Shown piece by piece: positions 1 to 6,246 of a stretch of 10,551 nt of DNA. This stretch comes from Verrucomicrobiia bacterium. GTDB lineage: Bacteria > Verrucomicrobiota > Verrucomicrobiia > Verrucomicrobiales > Akkermansiaceae. The position numbers and the translations under genes are program-made. The stretch spans positions 1 to 10,551 of the forward strand of contig CANHKJ010000090.1 in assembly GCA_947460915.1 (NCBI GenBank). Direction: 5' to 3'. Each line of letters begins with the position of its first letter. Positions within the stretch are counted from its first letter, which is position 1. Below the pieces are notes generated by a model, which was not told the origin of the DNA, did no database searches, and saw only the letters and a program-made list of their open reading frames with translations.

Positions 1-87
1 ATCCGCGATTTGCAAGAATGGGAAGCTGTGGCATGGTCTAAAAACTCGGAGCGAATTCCGATCGAAATTTTCCACCTTTTTATCTAA
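1..87 (+). CDS. 3' end of an unidentified protein gene (partial)
   Basis: Frame 1 is open from the first base to a TAA at 85-87 and would encode 28 C-terminal residues ending in PIEIFHLFI. The stop lies 6 bases before the ATG of the LON-domain gene, which would fit a co-transcribed upstream gene. The piece is too short to assign to a family. Frame 2 is also open over the same stretch, to a TAA at 89-91, so the choice of frame rests only on its more protein-like composition. It could be non-coding leader sequence. Confidence 0.35.
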   Translation: MRDLQEWEAVAWSKNSERIPIEIFHLFI

Positions 88-93
88 CTAAAA

Positions 94-696
94 ATGTCTG
101 CACTACATCTACCGGAGCAAGTGGGAGTGATGATTCTTCCCGATTGTGTGCTGTTTCCGCATGGCGGACTGCCGCTGCGTATTTTTGAACCACGGTATCG
201 GGAGATGTTGCAGGAAACGATTGATGGGCATTGTTTTTTTGCGGTGTGTAATCGATTGAACGATTCGGAAGACCCTGTGCAATCCGCGGCAGGGGTAGGC
301 ACGATCGGCATTGTGCGGGCTTCCCATGAGCAAGAAGATGGCACCTCGAATTTGTTGCTGCACGGTGTGATCCGAGTGAAATTCCTGCGTTGGATCGAAG
401 GGAAATCCTACCCATATGCCGAAATCGAACCGATTCCGGCGATCTTCGAGCCACCACATCAAGCAGCTGCGGCAACGACGACATTGCGTGGTTGCGTGGA
501 AGATGCGATTCGTGAGTTGCCAGAAGAAGTGCGCAAATCGGTCATGGAATTGCTGCATCGCACCGATGATCCGGTGATTTTGGCAGACATTGTTTCGCAA
601 CAATTCATTCACGACATTGAAATGCGGCAAAATCTGCTTGAAATGGAATCACCTGCCGCGCGGATTGCATGGCTGTGTCAGGCCTTGGAGAAGTGA
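94..696 (+). CDS. Stand-alone LON substrate-binding domain protein
   Basis: This 200-residue protein matches the N-terminal substrate-binding domain of Lon protease (LON domain, PF02190 type). The hallmark is near residues 15-37: LPDCVLFPHGGLPLRIFEPR followed by YREM, then a strand-rich region with GTIGIV and the LLLHGVIRVKFL segment. The AAA+ ATPase and Ser-Lys protease domains of Lon are absent, so it is not a protease. Stand-alone LON-domain proteins of about 200 residues are widespread and their role is poorly defined; binding of unfolded or specific protein ligands is the usual guess. The C-terminal part (residues 130-200) is predicted largely helical, as in the helical subdomain after the LON beta domain. 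The ATG at 94 puts the LON motif at the usual distance from the N-terminus, but no Shine-Dalgarno sequence precedes it. It is convergent with ribD. Confidence 0.9.
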   Translation: MSALHLPEQVGVMILPDCVLFPHGGLPLRIFEPRYREMLQETIDGHCFFAVCNRLNDSEDPVQSAAGVGTIGIVRASHEQEDGTSNLLLHGVIRVKFLRWIEGKSYPYAEIEPIPAIFEPPHQAAAATTTLRGCVEDAIRELPEEVRKSVMELLHRTDDPVILADIVSQQFIHDIEMRQNLLEMESPAARIAWLCQALEK

Positions 697-710
697 GGCA
701 GAAAGTGTTG

Positions 711-787
711 AGTGATCACTTAGCAGTGATCAGTGAGAAGACTGGTTGTATTATCTTATGTCTAAAAGTCTTGTGTCTTATGTCTTA
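711..787. repeat. Degenerate heptamer (STRR-like) array between convergent genes
   Basis: The stretch can be read in 7-base steps: AGTGATC (711), ACTTAGC (718), AGTGATC (725), AGTGAGA (732), then diverged units, GTCTAAA (760), AGTCTTG (767), TGTCTTA (774) and TGTCTTA (781). This resembles the short tandemly repeated heptamer sequences (STRR) known from cyanobacteria and some other bacteria. The array runs into the 3' end of ribD: the last three ribD codons and its stop come from TGTCTTA units read on the minus strand. The phasing is visible by eye; the class name is an analogy. Confidence 0.6.
713..732. repeat. Perfect hairpin between convergent LON-domain gene and ribD
   Basis: TGATCACT (713-720) and AGTGATCA (725-732) form a perfect 8-bp stem around the tetraloop TAGC. 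It sits 16 bases after the LON-domain stop and 45 bases beyond the ribD stop, where a shared terminator would be expected. Neither strand shows a T-run after the stem, so intrinsic termination would be weak. The hairpin is also a by-product of the heptamer units, because GTGATCAC is itself a palindrome. Confidence 0.55.
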
Positions 788-1800
788 ATGAGGCCACGAA
801 ACTTCACATCAGGGCCGAGTTGGCTCCAGACGATGTTTTTAAGCTTGAGGGGTTGGCTTTTTTCTCCGGCAATAGCGGGTAATCCTCCGGTGATCATTGG
901 TGCGAGATAGGTGACGACTTCGTCCACGAGATTGTGCTGCAAGAGTTCTGCGGCGAGCTTGCCGCCTGATTCGACGAGCACCGAGAGGATTCCTTGCTCG
1001 ATGACGCATGTGCGAAGAATTTGCGTGAGATCACCGCCGCGCACGAGTGTGCGATGTTTCCAAGCATCGGCAAACAAGGGTGCGGTGAGCGGCAGAGTGT
1101 CAGGGTGATGACTGATGACCAAACGCCATGGTTGCTCGCGGTCTTCGCAGAGTTCGGGCACTCGAATGGTCAGAGCTGGGTGATCGCGGCGAACTGTCTC
1201 GCCGCTTGTGAGAATCATGTCCACTTCGCTGCGCAAATGTTGGACATCGAGTCGAGCCTCTTCGCTGGTGAGCCACGAGCTTTCTCCAGCGGGGCGGGTG
1301 ATGCGACCATCCAGACTCATCGCAGTCTTGAGAATGACCCATGGTAAACCAGTTCTCTGCACTTTGGCAAAGGGACGCAGAATGGCTTCGGCTTCTTGTC
1401 GGAAAATGTTTTTGCGAACGGTAATCTGATTTTCTGTTAGGATCTGATCTGCGCGTCCAGCATGCGCAGGGTTGGGGTCTTCACAGGCATATATGACTTC
1501 GCGGATGCCAGCTTCGATCAAGCCTTGAACGCAGGGCGGAGTGCGGCCGTGTGTGGAACAGGGTTCGAGAGTAACATAGGCACTGGCACCACGAATCGTG
1601 GCTTCGCCATGGCGCTCTCGGGCATCGGCTAGCGCCATGCGTTCGGCGTGAGGTGTGCCCGCTTTGCGATGCCAGCCTTTGCCTAACAAAATGCCATCCT
1701 TCACAATCACAGAGCCCACGGGAGGATTTGGTGCGGTTTTGCCAATACCTTTTCGGGCCTCCGTCAAAGCGAGTGACATCCAATGTGCGTCATCGATCAT
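778..1800 (-). CDS. ribD: Bifunctional riboflavin biosynthesis protein RibD (deaminase/reductase)
   Basis: RibD carries out two successive cytosolic steps of riboflavin synthesis: deamination of 2,5-diamino-6-ribosylamino-4(3H)-pyrimidinone 5'-phosphate, then NADPH-dependent reduction of the ribosyl side chain. Residues 1-145 are the zinc deaminase domain, with APNPPVGSVIV (23-33), the zinc ligand and catalytic glutamate in HAE (51-53), and PCSTHGRTPPC (80-90) with the two zinc-binding cysteines. The reductase domain starts near residue 153, with LKTAMSLDGRI (157-167), and carries VESGG (276-280). At 340 residues it is slightly shorter than common RibD proteins (about 360-370), but both domains look complete. 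A Shine-Dalgarno-like AAGGGAG lies 8 bases before the ATG. The start overlaps the stop of the upstream methyltransferase gene by 4 bases (ATGA), implying translational coupling. The last codons and stop fall inside a heptamer repeat array. No other rib gene is in the window. Confidence 0.96.
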   Translation of the reverse strand: MIDDAHWMSLALTEARKGIGKTAPNPPVGSVIVKDGILLGKGWHRKAGTPHAERMALADARERHGEATIRGASAYVTLEPCSTHGRTPPCVQGLIEAGIREVIYACEDPNPAHAGRADQILTENQITVRKNIFRQEAEAILRPFAKVQRTGLPWVILKTAMSLDGRITRPAGESSWLTSEEARLDVQHLRSEVDMILTSGETVRRDHPALTIRVPELCEDREQPWRLVISHHPDTLPLTAPLFADAWKHRTLVRGGDLTQILRTCVIEQGILSVLVESGGKLAAELLQHNLVDEVVTYLAPMITGGLPAIAGEKSQPLKLKNIVWSQLGPDVKFRGLIKT

Positions 1801-2375
1801 GTGTCTGCTCCCTTCTTTTGCATGGCGATGAGGATGGGCGCTTTGCGCAGAGTCGCCCGTTTTTCATATACCACTACGTGCCATACAGCTCCTTGCTTGT
1901 CGGCCCATGCAAGCACTTCGGCTGTCTCGGAATCGCCACCTTCATGACCTGGATAACATACGATCGTGATGATGCCACCAGGTTCGATTAATGAGCATGC
2001 GGCATCTAGCGCGCGCAATGTTTCAGTGCTTTGCGTGATGACGTCGTGATCTTCTCCAGGAAGGTAGCCGAGATTGAACATCACGGCGCGAACAGGTGGA
2101 GCCACAACGTCCTGCATGGCACCATGAGACAGCAAGTGCCAGGTGTAATTGTTTTCGGAAATCTGATTCGCCTGAAATAAGGCTGAGGATGCAACAAGTG
2201 CAGCAGCTTGAACATCGAAGCCATGCACTTTTCCGCTAGGTCCGACGCAACGAGCGAGAAACAGTGCATCGTTTCCATTGCCAAGTGTGGCATCGATAGC
2301 GACATCTCCATGGCGCAAGACTTGGGCGATCCAGTCTTGGGCTAGTTGGGTAGTTCGAGGAAAAAGTGGATGCAT
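1797..2375 (-). CDS. SAM-dependent methyltransferase, YtqB/MnmM (rRNA_methylase) family
   Basis: This small class I methyltransferase has the SAM-binding motif DATLGNGND (28-36), an acidic residue after strand 2 in HGFDVQ (51-56), the family-specific NLGYLPGEDH (101-110) and YPGHEGG (141-147). These are marks of the YtqB family (PF06962). Bacillus YtqB has been identified as MnmM, which methylates nm5s2U34 of tRNA to mnm5s2U34, so a tRNA wobble-uridine methyltransferase is the best guess. I prefer the ATG at 2375 (192 residues), 13 bases after the stop of the upstream oxidoreductase gene. It gives the N-terminus MHPLFPRT, which lines up with the short lead-in to motif I in this family. A longer reading would need a GTG at 2423 and overlap the previous gene by 35 bases. 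The 3' end overlaps ribD by 4 bases. The substrate is inferred from family and neighbour, not shown. Confidence 0.85.
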   Translation of the reverse strand: MHPLFPRTTQLAQDWIAQVLRHGDVAIDATLGNGNDALFLARCVGPSGKVHGFDVQAAALVASSALFQANQISENNYTWHLLSHGAMQDVVAPPVRAVMFNLGYLPGEDHDVITQSTETLRALDAACSLIEPGGIITIVCYPGHEGGDSETAEVLAWADKQGAVWHVVVYEKRATLRKAPILIAMQKKGADT

Positions 2376-2388
2376 GAGAGGAAATAAA

Positions 2389-3387
2389 TCAGCGCGCAAT
2401 GCTGGCAAAGTATGCGCTGGCACTCAAGCCTGATTCGATGGTCGTGCCATCGATGATTTCAGCCGCGAGATGCGCCGAGGCCCAAGGAGCGGTCAGCGAG
2501 CCCTTCGAACCCAGTCCGTTGAAAACACCGCAATTGGGAGAAATCAGTCCGGCCACAGGCTTGCTTTTGCGGACGATGGGTCGAATGCCAGCCTCATGTT
2601 TCACAATCGAAAAATCTTCGCCGCCGAGGTCGCGTGCGATGCGCAGCAGCAATTCCAGTCCGCTTGCCGTAGGCTCGATATGATCGAATACCCACTCGTA
2701 GGAGGCGCCGACTTTATAGTGATCGTGACCGATGGGGACCATCCAGTTTCTGCCTGTAATCATCCGTTCTTGCTTCCATGCGGGAGCATGCACGGTAAGG
2801 ATTTCACCTTTGGCGCAGCGATGTTGCCAAGCTACGGGAACTTGATCCATCAGTCCCTTTGCTCCTCCGCACCAGATGTGAAGGTTTTTATCATCAAGAT
2901 TTTCAGCGTTGATTTCACCTGTTCCCACAAGACCATGCTGCAGGAAAAAAGACCGACTCTCCGAGAGAAAATGGGACACATCGAGACGAGCACCGTGATG
3001 TAGCAAATACGCGCAGGCATCCGACCATGGTGATTCATCCAGTTTGCGCACGACCCATTCGGCAGCATCGCCCTCGCGCATTTTTTTGCCGAGTTTCGCA
3101 TCATCGCGCTGTGCGATCAGTCGGATGATTTCTAACGGATGCCAAACTTGCGTTCCTAGCAATGCTTCGATTTTTTGATAAAATGTTTCAGCCGCAGCAT
3201 AGTGCAGGGCGTAGTCTTCGGGAACGGTGCAATTTTTTCCCGATACGGGATTGATTAATCCTGCGGCGACGTGAGAACTGCCCGTAATACCTGAATCGAT
3301 GAGTCGAAAAGGGAATGCCCTGAACCAAAATTGCCAAGCGAGGCAGGTGCCTGCTGTGCCTGAACCAACAATGGTCGCGGGCTTCAT
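2389..3387 (-). CDS. FAD-dependent oxidoreductase, DAO family (MnmC C-terminal-like)
   Basis: This 332-residue flavoprotein belongs to the D-amino-acid/glycine oxidase (DAO, PF01266) superfamily. The N-terminus has a Rossmann dinucleotide fold with GSGTAG (8-13) and the ribose-binding acid at the end of strand 2 (LIDSG, D31). SSHVAAGLINPVSG (37-50) follows, typical of DAO proteins related to the oxidase domain of MnmC. The C-terminal FAD contact regions are GIRPIVRKSKPVAG (around 265-280) and FNGLGSKGSLTAPWAS (289-304). No signal peptide or membrane segment is visible, so it is cytosolic. It overlaps the upstream HTH-like gene by 4 bases (ATGA) and is followed 13 bases later by the MnmM-like methyltransferase gene. 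That pairing suggests oxidative removal of the carboxymethyl group of cmnm5s2U34 in tRNA. An amino-acid or sarcosine-type oxidase remains possible; the substrate is inference. Confidence 0.85.
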   Translation of the reverse strand: MKPATIVGSGTAGTCLAWQFWFRAFPFRLIDSGITGSSHVAAGLINPVSGKNCTVPEDYALHYAAAETFYQKIEALLGTQVWHPLEIIRLIAQRDDAKLGKKMREGDAAEWVVRKLDESPWSDACAYLLHHGARLDVSHFLSESRSFFLQHGLVGTGEINAENLDDKNLHIWCGGAKGLMDQVPVAWQHRCAKGEILTVHAPAWKQERMITGRNWMVPIGHDHYKVGASYEWVFDHIEPTASGLELLLRIARDLGGEDFSIVKHEAGIRPIVRKSKPVAGLISPNCGVFNGLGSKGSLTAPWASAHLAAEIIDGTTIESGLSASAYFASIAR

Positions 3388-3779
3388 GACTGACGAAGGC
3401 TCTCCTTGAGCGCTTCATTCGGATCAACGCGATCAGGTTGGTAGCCCTTGGCATAGGTGAAAAGCCAGTGGTGCGGATACTCAAAATACGTCTCTTTTCG
3501 CTCCTTCGAGAGCTTGTTCCAGATGGCGATGTTGAGGCCGCGCATGACTTTTTGCATCATGTGCAAAGTGAGTTGACGGCCTTTGCGGGCCTTTTGCACT
3601 TGCTTGTGATTGAGTTGCTCGGGGGATGCTTCCACGAGGCCATGGTTGCTAAGCCCCCACTCATTCATGAGTTGGTCTAATGGCTGCACGCCGTGATCTC
3701 GTTCGCTGGTAATATCGTCCACGCGCTTGGTGTAGCAGGGATGAGTGAAAACACCAATCGGAAAATCAGCAAAATGCAC
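3384..3779 (-). CDS. Small basic hypothetical protein with HTH-like region
   Basis: This predicted 131-residue protein has no function I can name. Residues about 34-85 look like a short helical DNA- or RNA-binding unit: a first helix (LDQLMNEWGLSNHGLVEAS), then a strongly basic stretch HKQVQKARKGRQLT and a helix MMQKVMRGLNIAIWNKL. This is reminiscent of XRE-type helix-turn-helix proteins, and I associate the pattern with small uncharacterised proteins of Verrucomicrobiota. An aromatic segment (YFEYPHHWLFTYAKGYQP) follows, and the tail is short and charged. The start is a GTG at 3779, 15 bases after the pyrG stop, with no clear ribosome binding site. An in-frame ATG at 3668 would still keep most of the HTH-like unit, so the N-terminus is uncertain. 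It overlaps the oxidoreductase gene by 4 bases and sits inside the operon, where it could be a regulator of it. That role is speculation. Confidence 0.75.
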   Translation of the reverse strand: MHFADFPIGVFTHPCYTKRVDDITSERDHGVQPLDQLMNEWGLSNHGLVEASPEQLNHKQVQKARKGRQLTLHMMQKVMRGLNIAIWNKLSKERKETYFEYPHHWLFTYAKGYQPDRVDPNEALKESLRQS

Positions 3780-3794
3780 TCATCGCTCGCAGGC

Positions 3795-5417
3795 TCACAC
3801 TTCATCCAACATGCGCTTTTCGAGGGCGGCTTTGATGAAGCCGGAGAAGAGCGGGTGTGGTTTGTTGGGCTTGGACTGGAACTCAGGATGGAATTGGCAG
3901 GCGATGTGGAATTTGTTGGTCGGGAGCTCAATGATCTCGACCAAGCCTTCTTTGGCGCTGATCGAACTGATGACCAAGCCTTTGGCTTCGAGTTGCTCGC
4001 GGTAGTCGGAGTTGAATTCGAAACGATGGCGATGGCGCTCGGTGATGTGATCGACATCATGGTAGAGTTGTGCCGTTTGGGTTCCTGCAAAGAGGATAGA
4101 TTCACAGGCGCCAAGGCGCATGTTGTTGCCCATGGTGGTGAGTTTTTTCTGCTCTTCTTGCAAGCTGACCACGGGATGCGGTGTGTTTTCGTCGAACTCG
4201 GTGGAGTTAGCATTGGCGAGACCGCAGACATTGCGCGCAAACTCGATGGTGGCGATTTGCATGCCGAGGCAGATGCCGAAATACGGAATGTTGTTTTCAC
4301 GCGCATACTTGGCGGCATTAATTTTGCCTTCGATGCCACGATCACCGAATCCACCGGGGACGAGGATGCCATCGACGTGACCGATGACCTCGGAGGCGAT
4401 TTGGTCCTCCATGGCCTCGGTATCGATCTTCACGATCTTCACTTTGGTATCGTGCGCGGCACCGGCATGGATGAGTGATTCGTAAATCGATTTGTAGGCA
4501 TCTTGCAGTTCGGTGTATTTTCCAGCTACAGCGATGGTGACACTGTGGCGAGGATGAATGACGCGTTGCACAAATTTTTCCCACTCTTCCAATGCGGGCG
4601 GTGGGGTGTGGCCGAGACCGATTTTATCGACGACGAGGCGGTCGATTTTATCGCGACGCAGGTCGAGAGGGCACTCGTAAATGCTGTGGTCGCAATCGCG
4701 AAACGCGACGACGTTTTTCTTATCAACGTTGCAGAACATCGCAATTTTGCGGCGGTTGTCTTCATCGAGATCGTGCTCGGTGCGGCAGATGATGATGTCG
4801 GGCTGGATGCCGATTTCGCGCAATTTGGCAACGGATTGCTGTGTCGGCTTGGTTTTGATTTCACCAGCGGCTTTGAGGAAGGGCAGTAGGGTGACGTGAA
4901 TGAAGCAGACGTTTTCTTTGCCGACTTCGAGCGCGAATTGGCGTAGTGCTTCGAGGAAAAGAAGGCCTTCCATGTCGCCGACGGTGCCACCAATTTCGGT
5001 GATCAAGACGTTGACGTCTGGATTGTTGTTGGTGACCTCATAGATGCGCGATTTGATCTCATCGGTGACGTGCGGGATGAACTGCACAGTTTTGCCGAGG
5101 TAGTCACCGCGACGTTCTTTTTTGATGACCGAGTCGAATACTTGGCCGGAGGTGAGATTGTTCATGCGTGAGAGCACGCCAGAGGTGAAGCGCTCGTAGT
5201 GGCCGAGATCGAGATCGGTTTCGGCACCGTCATCGAGCACGTAAACTTCGCCATGTTGGTAGGGAGACATGGTGCCGGGATCGACGTTGAGGTAAGGATC
5301 GAACTTCTGCATGAGGACCTTGAGTCCGCGTTGTTCGAGTAGGGTACCGATGGAGGCGGCAGCAAGGCCTTTGCCGAGTGAGGAAACGACGCCGCCGGTG
5401 ACGAAGATGTATTTCAT
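3795..5417 (-). CDS. pyrG: CTP synthase (glutamine-hydrolysing)
   Basis: CTP synthase makes CTP from UTP, ATP and glutamine, the last step of pyrimidine nucleotide synthesis in the cytosol. The 540-residue product has the usual family length. The N-terminal amidoligase domain (1 to about 270) starts with the canonical KYIFVTGGVVSSLGKG and contains the EIGGTVGDME motif (141-150) and the UTP-site segment KTKPTQQSV (188-196). The C-terminal class I glutamine amidotransferase domain has the nucleophile elbow GICLGMQ with Cys383, and His510 and Glu512 in FHPEF complete the triad. The ATG at 5417 is chosen because the protein then begins exactly at the conserved N-terminus; the 34 codons before it overlap kdsB and do not resemble the family. 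The kdsB stop is 7 bases upstream, so the two are almost certainly co-transcribed and the product CTP is the substrate of KdsB. Confidence 0.98.
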   Translation of the reverse strand: MKYIFVTGGVVSSLGKGLAAASIGTLLEQRGLKVLMQKFDPYLNVDPGTMSPYQHGEVYVLDDGAETDLDLGHYERFTSGVLSRMNNLTSGQVFDSVIKKERRGDYLGKTVQFIPHVTDEIKSRIYEVTNNNPDVNVLITEIGGTVGDMEGLLFLEALRQFALEVGKENVCFIHVTLLPFLKAAGEIKTKPTQQSVAKLREIGIQPDIIICRTEHDLDEDNRRKIAMFCNVDKKNVVAFRDCDHSIYECPLDLRRDKIDRLVVDKIGLGHTPPPALEEWEKFVQRVIHPRHSVTIAVAGKYTELQDAYKSIYESLIHAGAAHDTKVKIVKIDTEAMEDQIASEVIGHVDGILVPGGFGDRGIEGKINAAKYARENNIPYFGICLGMQIATIEFARNVCGLANANSTEFDENTPHPVVSLQEEQKKLTTMGNNMRLGACESILFAGTQTAQLYHDVDHITERHRHRFEFNSDYREQLEAKGLVISSISAKEGLVEIIELPTNKFHIACQFHPEFQSKPNKPHPLFSGFIKAALEKRMLDEV

Positions 5418-5424
5418 AGTGTAG

Positions 5425-6198
5425 TTAGGATCTGTGGTTGGTGTTGTGTGAGGGGCGCGAAAGTAATTGAGCTTCAATAATTGCTGCTTGTTCGGGGGTA
5501 TCAAGTCCGATCGAGTCATCGAGCGTGACGATGACCTTGATCCGCGCGCCGTTTTCGAGTGCGCGGAGTTGTTCTAACGATTCAGCTTGCTCTAACAAAG
5601 AAGGTGGCCATGTGATGAATGTTTCCAGAAAATCACGACGATAGCCATAAATGCCTTTATGGCGATAGAGTATGAGGCCTGCAGGTTTATTGCGTTGGTA
5701 GGGCAGGGGAGAGCGAGAAAAATACAGCGCGTGGCCGTTGAAATCGAGCACGACCTTTACGACGTTGGGGTCATTCAGAGCGGCATCGTCATCGATGGGA
5801 TTGGCTGCAGTGACCATCGGCAATGCTGCATCGTTTGCGAGAGCAGAGGCAAGTTCATCGATGAGAGCGGGATCTATCAGCGGCTCGTCGCCTTGGATGT
5901 TGATGATGTGCGTGGCTTCAGGAATCGCGAGAACGGCCTCGGCAATGCGGTCAGTTCCTGTCGAGTGATCGGCGGCCGTCATGGTGACCTTAGCTCCGAA
6001 AGAGAGTGCTTCGTCACGGATGCGTTCGTCATCGGTGGCAATGACGATGCTATCGAGCATGCGACATTCCATGCAGCGTTCCCAGACGTGTTGGATGAGA
6101 GTTTTTCCTGCGAGTCGATGAAGCGGCTTACCGGGGAAGCGAGTAGAGCCCCAGCGAGCGGGAAGGATGCCTGCGATGTGAGTTGGTGAAGAAAGCAC
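5425..6198 (-). CDS. kdsB: 3-deoxy-manno-octulosonate cytidylyltransferase (CMP-Kdo synthetase)
   Basis: KdsB activates Kdo with CTP to give CMP-Kdo, the donor used to add Kdo to lipid A in LPS synthesis. The 257-residue protein begins with the nucleotide-binding motif ILPARWGSTRFPGKPL (11-26). It also has IVIATDDERI, the GTDRIAEA segment, IINIQGDEPLI with the metal-binding acids, and YFSRSPLPY and HKGIYGYRRDFL further on, all standard for KdsB. The start is a GTG at 6198, which places the first motif at the usual distance from the N-terminus; no ATG or clear Shine-Dalgarno sequence fits better. The C-terminus is slightly extended past the LDTPEQ segment. It lies 48 bases after the symporter stop and 7 bases before pyrG. 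Its presence indicates a Gram-negative envelope with Kdo-containing LPS. Confidence 0.97.
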   Translation of the reverse strand: MLSSPTHIAGILPARWGSTRFPGKPLHRLAGKTLIQHVWERCMECRMLDSIVIATDDERIRDEALSFGAKVTMTAADHSTGTDRIAEAVLAIPEATHIINIQGDEPLIDPALIDELASALANDAALPMVTAANPIDDDAALNDPNVVKVVLDFNGHALYFSRSPLPYQRNKPAGLILYRHKGIYGYRRDFLETFITWPPSLLEQAESLEQLRALENGARIKVIVTLDDSIGLDTPEQAAIIEAQLLSRPSHNTNHRS

Positions 6199-6246
6199 GG
6201 TTACGGACGATATGGTTAGCAGTGAGTGAAGCGCGATGGCAAGTTA

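Noticed and set aside
109..630. Minus-strand open frames across the LON-domain gene
   Set aside because: They have no motif, are rich in His/Cys/Arg as typical antisense translations, and the plus-strand frame has a clear LON domain.
713..732. Hairpin as a bidirectional intrinsic terminator
   Set aside because: The stem is perfect but has no T-run on either side; it is listed as a repeat or hairpin instead.
2376..2423. Longer start for the MnmM-like methyltransferase (GTG at 2423)
   Set aside because: It would overlap the oxidoreductase gene by 35 bases and add 16 residues before a natural family N-terminus at the ATG at 2375.
3677..4478. Long open frames on both strands inside pyrG (for example 3693-4478 plus and 3677-4372 minus)
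   Set aside because: They lie over a gene with an unambiguous CTP synthase product, show no recognisable motifs, and are explained by codon bias of pyrG in other frames.
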